Assembly: GCA_905234985.1 (NCBI GenBank)
Contig: CAJOJQ010000010.1
Location: 1-64,000 of the forward strand
DNA length: 64,000 nucleotides
Source: an uncultured Christensenellaceae bacterium
Lineage (GTDB): Bacteria; Bacillota; Clostridia; Christensenellales; Aristaeellaceae
Reading direction: 5' to 3'
Shown here: in pieces, positions 35,101 through 43,226 of the stretch
How the letters are laid out: each line of letters opens with the position of its first letter
How positions within the stretch are numbered: the first letter of the stretch is position 1
Notes under the pieces: generated by a model
Database searches by the model: none
What the model was told of the DNA's origin: nothing
Seen by the model: the letters and a program-made list of their open reading frames with translations, nothing else
Program-made: the position numbers and the translations under genes

Positions 35101-36851
35101 GTAATCCTGAACACATAGCCCTGGGGGGCCGTAAACGTCAGGCTGCCGTCGCAGTTGTGTGAATAGCCGCGGTTCTTGCCGCCGTTGTCGTACAGCTTGA
35201 AGGTAAAGCCGTTGGGGCGGCTGGAAAGATCGGCCTGCACGTGTTCTTTTTCGGGCATATCGCAGTAATACCCGCCGCTGCCGTCGTCAATCACGATGGG
35301 CAGCGCGTTCAGGAGTGCCGTCATCGTCACGTCCCCGGTCACGGTATACGCTTCGCCCTGGGCGTAATCATGGCCGCCGCTCCGCCATCCGGCGCATTCC
35401 GTTCGGTAAGGCATCGTGAACTTATCGGTGTAGTTCGGCAGATTGAGGGCCGCTCCCTTGGGATAGTAATCCACGGAAGAATTTTCGCCGCTCTGGTACG
35501 TGACGGCGCACTTTTCCACATAGACCGCCGTCAGCACGGCGTTTCCGCTTACCGGGTACACGTCGCCCGCGCGGTATGTATTCGTCCCGTCGGTGTAATA
35601 ATCAAAGAAGGTTTTTTCGGGAAGGGTGAAGCCGCATTCCGGAAGCGGGATGTTGCTGCCGGGCAGGGCGTGCAGGCTGTCCATGGCCCCGCTGCCCTCC
35701 CCCGCGTCAAGGGCGATCTCGACGAAGTCGGCGGGATCCACCACGGCCACGTTCAGCGCAAAGCCGTCGTAGTTGTTGCTGTTCTGGGAATAGAAATAAA
35801 TTTTCAGCACGCTGCCCGAGGTGTAATAATCGTTCACCGTGAACGACCCCTCATACTTGGGGCCTTATTGCACAGAGGTATCGCCGTCATAAATTTCCAG
35901 GTAATCGTAGTTCTTCTGCGTCGACCCGCTTCCGGTCACGGAAAGAACATATCCCGTGGGGGCCTGGATCAGGAGCGTGCCGTCGCAGCCGTACTTATAT
36001 GGGGCGTCTTTCCCGGCATGGTCGTAAACCTTGAGGGAGAAGCCCTTGGCCTTGTCCGAAAGGTCCGCCGTGATCGTGCCGGTCCGGGGCACCTTGGAAT
36101 AATACCCGCCCGCGCCGTCGGGCAGGATCGCCGGTTCATCCTCCAGGACGGCGGTGAAGGTCATATCGTCGTTTGCCGTAACGGTATCGCCCTCATTGTA
36201 GTTGGTTCCGCCGCATTCCCAGCAGGAAAAGAGCTTTCTTTCCGGCAGGGTGAACAGGGACGAGAAGGTTTTCAACTGCACAGCGGTTCCTTTTTCCACC
36301 AGGAACTTTTTCACGGTTTCCTCGAAAGCATACCGGACGCGGGCGTAGTGACTCATATCCACCAGCGTGACGGTCAGCTCGTAACCGCCATAAGCAGTGG
36401 TGTTGTCAGAGTAGAAGCGAACCTTCAAAACGTTGGAGGAGCTTGTCAGCTCCGGCACGGTGAACCGGGCGCCGCCGTATCTGCCGAGCATGTCCGTCGT
36501 GTCTCCGTCGTATATGGAAACATAGTCGTAGGACAAGCTCTCCGTCGACCCGCTACCGGTGACGGTGAGGATAAAGTCCTCGGGCGCGGTAATGACCAGC
36601 GTGTTATTGCAGTTATTGGAATAACTGCCGTCCGCGCCGCCGTCATCTTACAGCTTGAAGGTGAAGCCGTTCGTTTTGTCGGTCAGGTTCAGCTCCAGCA
36701 GATTGCCGAGATTGGGCATATTGTAATAGTACCCGCCCTGGCTGTCGGTTTGCAGCGAAACCACCATGGCAAAGGCCGTCGGCGCCAGCCCCATGCAGAG
36801 CAGCAGCGCCAGCAGAACCGCCGTTATTCCTTTCCATCCCGCTTTTTTCAT
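32187..36851 (-). pseudogene. Giant secreted CUB-like repeat/LRR protein with two in-frame TAA codons
   Basis: Read as one frame from the ATG at 36851 (GGAGG site, Sec signal about 1-28) to the TAG at 32187, this is 1554 codons. Four CUB-like units (opening GGYYxxMP, core KLYDNGG, then YDGD and VxFYSD) alternate with beta-grasp repeats of the Listeria-Bacteroides type. A beta-helix-like region and BspA-type leucine-rich repeats (ESAFENCGA, NAFKDCKNL) end the protein. The frame is broken by TAA at codon 68 (36648-36650) and TAA at codon 329 (35865-35867), and nothing else. The first stop stands exactly where the other three units have Tyr (KxYDxxG). Intact, it would be a large adhesin. No LPXTG is seen. 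Confidence 0.8.
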
Positions 36852-36889
36852 ATTGCACCTCCGGCATAAAATGTTTTTTTCTTGAAGAA

Positions 36890-36959
36890 ATTATACCACA
36901 AAAATAATCCAAAACACCCGGTTTTGGATTAAACGGTCGATTTTGAGGGTTAAACGGTC
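36890..36959 (-). promoter_or_regulatory. Promoter and 21-bp-spaced repeats before the giant secreted gene
   Basis: On the minus strand an extended -10 TGGTATAAT (hexamer 36895-36890) lies about 40 bases before the ATG, with a poor -35. Upstream are two exact copies of TTAAACGGTC (plus-strand 36929-36938 and 36950-36959), 21 bp apart, so on the same DNA face. They look like activator sites. Confidence 0.55.
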
Positions 36960-36983
36960 AATTGCAATATTCTCTTTTCTGTT

Positions 36984-37019
36984 TTTACTGGACATTTACT
37001 GGACAGCGCATGCTATCAT
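36984..37019 (+). promoter_or_regulatory. SARP-type tandem repeats next to a -10 element
   Basis: TTTACTGGACA occurs twice in exact tandem (36984-36994 and 36995-37005), an 11-bp period. The repeats end 8 bp before TATCAT (37014-37019). SARP activators bind heptamers spaced 11 bp apart, with the last one 8 bp from the -10, which is exactly this geometry. The SARP-like response regulator gene starts at 38061, so the match is meaningful. Confidence 0.6.
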
Positions 37020-37025
37020 GCAAGC

Positions 37026-37199
37026 GTAGACGGATGCCCGCGCGCTTTTCGGCTTTTGGAAAGCGTTCGGAGGGGGCTATAAGCCAAGCCGTATGCGCTC
37101 CTAATGCATAGGCGTTCGCCTGTGAACTACCGCTCTCGCTGTCAGTACGCCATATTGATACAACATCGGGGGATACGAGCAAAATACTGACGGTTTTTT
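37026..37199 (+). ncRNA. Candidate small transcript between SARP promoter and T-run
   Basis: Downstream of the SARP-type promoter there is no plus-strand gene. Instead, about 115 bases on, GTCAGTA (37140-37146) can pair with TACTGAC (37185-37191), followed by GGTTTTTTC. The stem is only 7 bp with a long loop, so the terminator is weak evidence. The region also holds a small hairpin (AGGCG/CGCCT near 37110-37122). It could be a regulated RNA or a remnant of a lost gene. Confidence 0.25.
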
Positions 37200-37263
37200 C
37201 ATGAAAGGCGAACTATCTCCGAACCCCTTCCAAAGGCCGAAGAAAAAGGGGCCGCTTCCGCTT

Positions 37264-38061
37264 TCAGAAGCCGAGCTTTCGGCTCATGAAGCTTTCGGTT
37301 TCCGCTCCCCAGGCATAGGCGCTCATATATTCGCCCCGGAAGGCGTTCACCGCGTCCGTGTCTCCGCTGAAAAAACGCCAGGCGTCGCAGGAAATCAGCT
37401 CCGGGCGGATGCGCAGAGCGCCTTTTTTCATTTCGAGAATCTCCCCGACGCCGTATTCCTCCAGGGTGTCCCGCAGACTGCGGATGATCACGTCGAATTG
37501 CTTCTGCATGCCCCGGTCGTACAGCCGATCTTCCCACAGGATGGCGAAGGCCTCCGCCCGGGTGACGCTGCCGCCCTGCCGGTCGATCAGGTAGGCCAGC
37601 AGTTCCTTGCATTTGGCCTGCCGGAAGGAAACCAGCTCCCCGTCCACAAACAGATCGAAGCTGCCGAAGGTGCGCGCCACAATACGCCCTTCGGGGGCTT
37701 TTCGTTTCCCGGACAGGGCGTAGGCGATTTCGGCGGCCAGCTTTTCTTTGTTCACGGGCTTGAGCAGATAGCCGGAGGCGTGCAGATCAAAGGCGTTCAC
37801 CGCGTATTCGGAATAGCCGGTGAGAAAAATGATGGCCGTGTCCGGGCGGCGCTTTTTGATCTCCGCCGCCAGGGCCAGGCCGTTCATATCCGGCATGTCG
37901 ATATCCAGCAGGGCCAGGTCGGCGTCGTGATCCGAAAGCCATTTCAGCGCGTCCCGCGCGCGGGTAAAGCCCTGCGCCTCGGTCAGCGGGGGCGTTTCGC
38001 GGCACAGGGAAACCACGTAATCGGTGATCAGCTTTTCATCATCCACGCAAATCGCTCTCAC
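37264..38061 (-). CDS. Response regulator with SARP-type DNA-binding domain
   Basis: 265 residues. Receiver domain about 1-118 with acidic pocket Asp7/Asp8, phosphorylation site Asp53 in LLDIDMPDMNG, and Lys102 in LLKPVNKEK. The second half (about 128-255) is a winged helix of the SARP/OmpR-like kind (FGSFDLFVDGELVSFRQAKCKELLAYLIDRQGG, then a shortened transcription-activation part). It follows a damaged histidine kinase by 6 bp, so its natural partner is lost, and it may be driven by another kinase or act unphosphorylated. Probable targets are the 11-bp repeats at 36984-37005 and the giant secreted gene. The neighbouring gene loss suggests the whole locus is decaying. Confidence 0.85.
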   Translation of the reverse strand: MRAICVDDEKLITDYVVSLCRETPPLTEAQGFTRARDALKWLSDHDADLALLDIDMPDMNGLALAAEIKKRRPDTAIIFLTGYSEYAVNAFDLHASGYLLKPVNKEKLAAEIAYALSGKRKAPEGRIVARTFGSFDLFVDGELVSFRQAKCKELLAYLIDRQGGSVTRAEAFAILWEDRLYDRGMQKQFDVIIRSLRDTLEEYGVGEILEMKKGALRIRPELISCDAWRFFSGDTDAVNAFRGEYMSAYAWGAETESFMSRKLGF

Positions 38062-38067
38062 GGCTCA

Positions 38068-38600
38068 TTATCCTTTCCAATTATTTCCTGTGGGGGGTAA
38101 AATGATCTGAACGCTGGTTCCTTCCCCGATCCGGCTGTCCACGGTCAGCGCGCCGCCGCACAGGCGCTCCACCCGATCCCGCACGTTCCGCAGCCCGATG
38201 TGGCTTTCATCGGCGCTGTCCAGCGTTTGCGCGTCGAAGCCCACGCCGTTGTCCCGAACCAGGATTTCATGGCCGTCCTCCCGCTGCCGGGTGACGATCT
38301 CGATGATCCCTTCCTCCCGGATGCGCACGCCGTGGCGGATGGCGTTTTCCACGATAGGCTGGAGGGTCAGGGGCGGCAGGGAAAAATCGCTGTCCTGAAT
38401 ATGATACCGCACGCGGATATTGGGGAAGCGCGTTTCCTCGATGGTCACATAGATTTTTGTGCGTTCCATCTCCTTTTTGAAGGGGATCAGGCCCGGTTCG
38501 TTCAGGGACGCCAAATTTTGCCTTAGGTACGCGCCGAAATGTTCCGTGACCCCGCGGCCTTTTCCGGGTCCGTATGGCACAGCGGACTTACGCCGATTGC
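38068..38600 (-). pseudogene. Remnant of a LytS/YehU-type histidine kinase
   Basis: The C-terminal part is intact in one frame: FGAYLRQNL, LPPLTLQPIVENAIRHGV (N-box), VRDNGVGFD (G1), GLRNVRDRVE and a final beta strand, the HATPase of PF06580 kinases. Just before it, at about 38550-38577, a neighbouring frame reads LCHTDPEKAA, the segment that should precede it directly in this family, so there is a frameshift near 38550. The phosphoacceptor HFLYN region is corrupted, and the membrane sensor is missing altogether. It cannot autophosphorylate. It is followed by the response regulator at 6 bp. Confidence 0.75.
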
Positions 38601-38780
38601 GGATGCGGAACTGGGCGCGCGGAGCGCCCAGCGTTTCCCCACATTCATGCGCAAATCCCCCTGCTTTTTGGGATTTCCGCTTGACTTTTGGCGGGCTTGC
38701 CATGATAATGATAAGGACGGATGATTTCTGAAGAAAACGCTGCAAGGTGTTTTTCAATACATGGAAGGAGAAACAATACA

Positions 38781-39578
38781 ATGAAAAAAGCGATCTGTAT
38801 CCTGTTGGCGGTCATGATGCTGGGCCTGTGCGCCTGCGTTGCTGCGGCGGACGAATATCCCCAGCCCGAGGGCGGCAAAAAATTCGAGAGCGATTGGGCC
38901 ATTCCCGGCGGTCTGGCCGAGATTTACTACGAGGAAGAGGGCTACCGGATCACGCTGACCAAGGAAAACGCGGAAACCGGCGCCGGTTCCATCTGGGAAT
39001 ATTCCTGCTTCTACAAGGAAGAAACGGACACCCTGGTTTCCGTTTCCTCCCTGCGGGCGGATTACACCGTTGACCCGGAAACCGGCGATTTGGTGTACGG
39101 CGACAACGTGTACGAGGACCTTGACGAAGAAGGCAAGGAAACCGTGTTCGCCATCGACGCCCACGGCTGCCTCATCTGGAAGGACGGCCACGAGGACGCG
39201 GGCGCGGACCTGGAGTTCGTGAACATCGGTCGGTTCGACGGCGTATGGAAGAACGAAGCGGAGGAAGTGGAGGCCGAATTCCTGTGGAACGGCATGGACG
39301 CGGACAGCTTCTGGTACACCGTGTACATCCAGCGCGGCGTGGAGGGCGCGGAGCTTTACGCCCTTTACCTGATGAACGGCAATTATGATCCCGCCACCGG
39401 CAAGCTGTCCGCTTCGGGCACCTGCACCCTGTTCACCAAGAACGCCGAAGGCGAATACGATTCCCAGGACGACGGGGAAACCGTGGACGCCTTCTTCTCC
39501 ATGATGGACGACGGGCGGCTGCTCTACGAAACGGCCAACGGCATCGAGCTGGAATACGATATCATGGGCCATCAGTAA
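38781..39578 (+). CDS. Secreted or lipid-anchored acidic protein, unknown
   Basis: 265 residues from the ATG at 38781 (AAGGAG 10 bases upstream); an in-frame ATG at 38721 lacks a ribosome site. A signal peptide covers about 1-20; LCAC at its end could be a weak lipobox. The mature protein is acidic (many Glu/Asp), rich in Trp/Tyr and predicted beta (WEYSCFYKEETDTLVSVSS, FWYTVYIQRGVEG). I do not recognise the family; similar acidic clostridial exported proteins are common and uncharacterised. Two more secreted proteins follow on the same strand. Confidence 0.65.
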   Translation: MKKAICILLAVMMLGLCACVAAADEYPQPEGGKKFESDWAIPGGLAEIYYEEEGYRITLTKENAETGAGSIWEYSCFYKEETDTLVSVSSLRADYTVDPETGDLVYGDNVYEDLDEEGKETVFAIDAHGCLIWKDGHEDAGADLEFVNIGRFDGVWKNEAEEVEAEFLWNGMDADSFWYTVYIQRGVEGAELYALYLMNGNYDPATGKLSASGTCTLFTKNAEGEYDSQDDGETVDAFFSMMDDGRLLYETANGIELEYDIMGHQ

Positions 39579-39651
39579 TCCACGCCGGCGTCATTGCCAT
39601 CGCGGATAAGATCACGACTGCGAAACCAAATAAAAAAACATGGAGGTAGTT

Positions 39652-40485
39652 ATGAAAAAGGTACTCTCTCTGATTCTGGCACTGGTCATGGCGATGACCG
39701 CCCTGACGGGCATTGCGCTGGCCGAAGCCGCCGAAGAAACCGGCGCAGACTCCGAGCTGGCCGCTTTCCTGGGTATGCTGAGCGGTTTCTTCGGTGAAGA
39801 AGAAGGCGGCGGGGAAGAAAGCGAAAACCTTGAGCTGGGCGAACTGCTGGGCATGCTGGGCGCTTTCCTCGGTGAAGAAGAACCCGCTGAAAAGACCGGC
39901 ACGGAAGCCGAAGAAGAAGATATCGATCTGGCCGCCCTGATTGCCCTGCTGGGCGATGCCTTCGGCAAGGAAGAAGAGTCCGCTGAAAAGACCGGCACGG
40001 AAGCCGAAGAAGAAGACGTCGACCTGGCCGCCCTGATTGCTATGCTGGGCGATGCCTTCGGCAAGGAAGAAGAACCCGCCGAAAAGACCGGCGCGGAAGC
40101 CGAAGAAGGAGACGTCGACCTGGTCGCCCTGATTGCTATGCTGGGCGATGCCTTCAGCAAGGAAGAAGAAGGCGACAAATACCCCATCAAGGCCGAAAGC
40201 ATTGAGCAGTTCTATGGCGCCTGGACGCTGGCGAAGGTGACCTTCTTCGGTGAGGATGTCCCGCTGACCGCCAGCGAGGAACTCGCGAGCAAGTCCCTGA
40301 TCATCAATGAACAGGGCGTCTTCTTCGGCGATGTGGAAGAACCCGAAACCGCGTTGGTTTTCAAGGACGGCATTCTGACGCTCGCCGACGCCGAGGGAAA
40401 TTTCATCGTCATCCACCTGACCGAAACCGGTATCTGCTTCGAGATGTTCGGTATCCTGGACCTTGATTACGCGCCCGCTGAATAA
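39652..40485 (+). CDS. Secreted acidic protein with 32-residue tandem repeats
   Basis: 277 residues from the ATG at 39652; GGAGGT lies 4 bases upstream, inside a longer frame from 39640. Signal peptide 1-24. Residues about 61-174 are tandem repeats of a 32-residue unit, DLAALIAMLGDAFGKEEE plus AEKTGTEAEEEDV: each has a hydrophobic amphipathic helix and a highly acidic linker. Two complete copies (92-123, 124-155), one partial and one diverged copy are seen. A compact C-terminal beta domain (about 180-277) follows, starting YGAWTLAKVTFFGEDV, like lipocalin-type small exported domains of gut Clostridia. Function unknown. The next gene is a secreted protease, 41 bp on. Confidence 0.7.
   Translation: MKKVLSLILALVMAMTALTGIALAEAAEETGADSELAAFLGMLSGFFGEEEGGGEESENLELGELLGMLGAFLGEEEPAEKTGTEAEEEDIDLAALIALLGDAFGKEEESAEKTGTEAEEEDVDLAALIAMLGDAFGKEEEPAEKTGAEAEEGDVDLVALIAMLGDAFSKEEEGDKYPIKAESIEQFYGAWTLAKVTFFGEDVPLTASEELASKSLIINEQGVFFGDVEEPETALVFKDGILTLADAEGNFIVIHLTETGICFEMFGILDLDYAPAE
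39925..40173 (+). repeat. 96-bp tandem coding repeats
   Basis: The repeats of the acidic secreted protein are near-identical in DNA as well (96-bp period, e.g. GATGCCTTCGGCAAGGAAGA recurs). They are therefore recent and prone to slippage, which would change protein length in units of 32 residues without a frameshift. Confidence 0.75.
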
Positions 40486-40526
40486 GCGGAACGCCTGAAC
40501 ACAGGGGCTGTAAAGGAGGGACGGGT

Positions 40527-41408
40527 ATGAAGGTCCGATGTGTTTGGCGCATATACGGGCTTGCGGCAATGCTGGCGATTCTTGCGCTGAATCCGCCCCC
40601 TGCCTTTGCCGCTTCCGGCTTCTCCGATGATCCGGACGCCGTCGAAGTCGCCGCCAACTCGGTGTTCATGCTGGAGGTATACGGGGCGAACAGCAGAAAA
40701 ATCGCCACGGGCAGCGGCTTTGTGGCCTTTGATTCCTCAACGCTGGTGACGAATTACCACGTGGTGGAGGGCGGGGCCTATGTGGTGGCCCTGGGTGACG
40801 ACGCGGAGCAGTATATCATTGATTCCGCGTGCATCGTGGACAGGCAGCTGGATTTAGCGATCCTGCATTTCAGCAAGCCCGCAAGCGCCGCGCCGCTGCC
40901 CTTGCAGGCGGAGGATCAGCTGAAACGCTCCCAGCGGGTCGTCGCCATCGGCAGCCCCGCGGGGCTGAAAAATACCGTATCCATCGGCAATATCAGCGGC
41001 TTTTACAACCAGAACGGCAAGAACTGGATTCAGTTCACCGCCCCCATTTCATCGGGAAGCAGCGGCGGCGCGCTTCTGGACGATAACGGCAAAGTCGTTG
41101 GGATCACCACCGCCTCTTACGCCTCCACCCAGAACGTCAATTTAGCCATCCGCAGCGCCAGCCTGATCGCCCTGTATAAGCACTGGGACGGCAAGACCTT
41201 CAAAAGCCTCGGCGCTGTGACGGGAGGCGGCGCGGCGTCAGCCGTTTCCATCAGCGCGGAAACGAGCGGCGGCACAGTGTGGGTAACGGGAAGCGGAAAG
41301 AAGTATCACAGCAGCCCCACCTGCTCCAAAATGAAAAACCCGGTGGAAATGGATTTGATGGACGCCATTCAAAACGGCTACAAACCCTGCGGGAAATGCT
41401 TTAAATAA
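40527..41408 (+). CDS. Secreted trypsin-like (HtrA-type) serine protease with C-terminal Cys domain
   Basis: 293 residues. Signal peptide about 1-29 (ending AFAASG). The protease domain (about 38-215) has the triad in HtrA-like settings: His in TNYHVVEGG, Asp in DRQLDLAIL, Ser in SSGSSGGALLDDNGKVVGI. There is no PDZ domain. After a Gly/Ala/Ser linker, the last 45 residues (VWVTGSGKKYHSSPTC, then KPCGKCFK) form a short cysteine module of a type often found at the C-terminus of exported Firmicute nucleases and proteases; it probably binds a metal. It shares a fold, but little else, with the protease domain of the 1485-residue fusion. It may process the two secreted acidic proteins upstream. Confidence 0.88.
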   Translation: MKVRCVWRIYGLAAMLAILALNPPPAFAASGFSDDPDAVEVAANSVFMLEVYGANSRKIATGSGFVAFDSSTLVTNYHVVEGGAYVVALGDDAEQYIIDSACIVDRQLDLAILHFSKPASAAPLPLQAEDQLKRSQRVVAIGSPAGLKNTVSIGNISGFYNQNGKNWIQFTAPISSGSSGGALLDDNGKVVGITTASYASTQNVNLAIRSASLIALYKHWDGKTFKSLGAVTGGGAASAVSISAETSGGTVWVTGSGKKYHSSPTCSKMKNPVEMDLMDAIQNGYKPCGKCFK

Positions 41409-41579
41409 ACACGGGTGGCGCTAATCGCCCCACCCGCCACGGGTATTCCAGCCAAATTGGGGGGCGACCGCAGGGGCGGATCCGCCCCTACGACGTGTAT
41501 TGGAGCTTTCGCCTTCGTTCAGGCTGGTTTTATCCGATGCGGTGGGCTTTCGTGCGTCCCCGTGTTTTTATTTTCTTCC
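41409..41579. other. Intergenic hairpins, including a perfect 18-bp palindrome
   Basis: AGGGGCGGATCCGCCCCT (41472-41489) is a perfect palindrome, preceded by a GGGTGGCG/CGCCCCACCC-like dyad near 41414-41435. They may end the protease transcript. There is no gene. Confidence 0.4.
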
Positions 41580-41610
41580 TTGACTTAGAGTAAACTTTAA
41601 GGTGTATGAT
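41580..41610 (+). promoter_or_regulatory. MerR-type promoter of the aldo/keto reductase
   Basis: TTGACT (41580-41585), a 19-bp spacer, TATGAT (41605-41610). The long spacer with a dyad (CTTAGAGT-AA-ACTTTAAG) is the hallmark of promoters that MerR regulators untwist. The first 18 bases are identical to the promoter at 48064. Confidence 0.75.
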
Positions 41611-41666
41611 GCAGATGATCTCCAAATTTGGAAATACATTGCTCGCGTCAAGGAGGCAGGAAAGGC

Positions 41667-42647
41667 ATGAACCAGAGGATTTTTGGAAAAACGGGCCGCG
41701 CCGTCAGCGAAATCGGCCTGGGCACGTGGCAGCTGGGCACCCGCTGGGGCGACCCCTTCAATCATGAGGAAGCCATGAAAATCCTGGAAACGGCGGAGGA
41801 AAACGGCATCACCTTCATCGACACGGCGGACGTATACAACGGCGGCAAAAGCGAGGAAACCATCGGCGAATACGTCGCCGCCCATCCCGGCCGCTTCTAT
41901 GTGACCACCAAATGCGGGCGGCGGCTGAACCCCCACACGGCGGAGATGTACACCCCCGAAGCCGTCGCGGGCTTTATTGACGGGAGCCTGCGCCGCATGA
42001 ACCTGGAGCGGCTGGACATGATCCTGCTCCACTGCCCGCCCACCTCCGTATTCCGGCGGGACGATATTTTCGGGGAGCTGGAAAAGCAGAAGCAGGCGGG
42101 CAAGCTGGCCGATTACGGCGTGAGCATCGAAAAGGTGGAGGAAGGCGTTCAGGCCATGGAATACGATATCTCCGCCATGGAGGTCATCTTCAACATGTTC
42201 CGCTTGAAGCCCCTGGATCGGCTGTTCCCCCTGGCCGCGGAAAAGAACGTGGGCATTATCGCCCGCGTGCCTCTCGCCAGCGGCCTGCTGACGGGGCGCT
42301 ATACCAAGGACACCGTGTTCGGCCCCCAGGATCACCGTACCTACAACCGGGACGGCGCGGCCTTTGACAAGGGCGAAACCTTCTCCGGCATCCCCTACGA
42401 CCTGGGCCTGGAAGCCGCCGAAGCCCTGAAAGCGGTCTTCGGCACGTCCGATCTTGCCCCCTACGCCATCCGCTGGATTTTGATGCACCCCGAAGTCAGC
42501 GTGGTCATCCCCGGCGCCAGCAAAGCCAGCCAGGTGGCCGCCAACGTGAAAGCCGCCGAGCTGCCCGCCCTGACCGACGCCCAAATGAACGCCGTCAGGG
42601 AAATTTACGACCGCTGCCTCCGCGAAACCATTCACCCGCAGTGGTGA
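41667..42647 (+). CDS. Aldo/keto reductase
   Basis: 326 residues from the ATG at 41667, which has AAGGAGG; the frame stays open to 41628. An NAD(P)H-dependent carbonyl reductase with a TIM barrel. The tetrad is visible: Asp in IDTADVY, Tyr in the same motif, Lys in TTKCG, His in LLHCPP. The C-terminal cofactor segment IPGASKASQVAANV is typical of the YajO/AKR11-13 side of the family. Its promoter has the same 19-bp-spacer operator as the merR-GH10 region at 48 kb, so it is probably switched on by the MerR-type regulator encoded there. The substrate is unknown; an aldehyde or sugar is likely. Confidence 0.9.
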   Translation: MNQRIFGKTGRAVSEIGLGTWQLGTRWGDPFNHEEAMKILETAEENGITFIDTADVYNGGKSEETIGEYVAAHPGRFYVTTKCGRRLNPHTAEMYTPEAVAGFIDGSLRRMNLERLDMILLHCPPTSVFRRDDIFGELEKQKQAGKLADYGVSIEKVEEGVQAMEYDISAMEVIFNMFRLKPLDRLFPLAAEKNVGIIARVPLASGLLTGRYTKDTVFGPQDHRTYNRDGAAFDKGETFSGIPYDLGLEAAEALKAVFGTSDLAPYAIRWILMHPEVSVVIPGASKASQVAANVKAAELPALTDAQMNAVREIYDRCLRETIHPQW

Positions 42648-42911
42648 CGGGGGGACGGGACGGGGGCACGCTGGGTGCTCCGCGCGCCCCAGTTCCGCAG
42701 GCTCAATAGTCGCAACTCCCCTTCATGGGGAGATTGCTCCTTTTCGCCTGATCTCACCGCCGATGAAATTCCCGCCACCGGCGGTCATCGGCGGTTCGTC
42801 CCGGCGGCAGGGGATGATCCCCTGCACCCTCTCCTGCGGATATTACCTGACGCGAAAAGAAAACAGGTTTCCGCTGCTGCTTAGAAGGAATGTCCAACTT
42901 GCCGTCGTTGT
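42648..42911. other. Non-coding gap, no gene seen
   Basis: Between the reductase and palindromic element 3. Open frames here are short and lack ribosome sites. Confidence 0.4.
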
Positions 42912-43160
42912 GCTTCTGGCCCGGCCGCCTTTGGCGGCCAACCCGGATGCAAAGCATCCGGGGAAAGCCAGGGAAAATCCCAGGCGGAAAGCTCGCTTTC
43001 CCCTGGGATTTTCCCGGCTTTCTTGGGCCAGAAGCCATCATACTTTCGTAAACCCCAGCGCGGCAGGCGGCGCTTGTTCGATATATCCATACAAGCCGCT
43101 TCGCCAAGTGAGAGTCCAGGGAGATCATCTCCCTGGTGGGGCGCGGGGCAACGCCCCGCC
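42912..43160. repeat. Composite palindromic element, copy 3
   Basis: An 11-bp outer stem (42912-42922 with 43025-43035) encloses three hairpins: 42923-42939 (GGCCGCC arms), 42942-42962 (CCCGGATGC arms) and 42963-43022 (GAAAGCC outer, GGGAAAATCCC middle, apex GGAAAGCTCGCTTTCC). About 80 bases on come CCAGGGAGATCATCTCCCTGG-like (43116-43136) and GGGGCG (43139-43160) hairpins. Copy 1 has the same order in the opposite orientation, with the same AAAGCTCGCTTT apex and the same CCAGGGAG hairpin after AGTGAG. Confidence 0.75.
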
Positions 43161-43226
43161 GGTTCTTCTCCGTCAAATCCCAGTTTCCCATTTACGCACA
43201 AAACCCGGAAAAGGAGGAAAATCAAG

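Noticed and set aside
35865-36650. TAA recoded as a sense codon in this organism
   Set aside because: Many clear genes of the window (for example the symporter, pfkA and the KdpE-like regulator) end at TAA at the expected length, so TAA is a normal stop.
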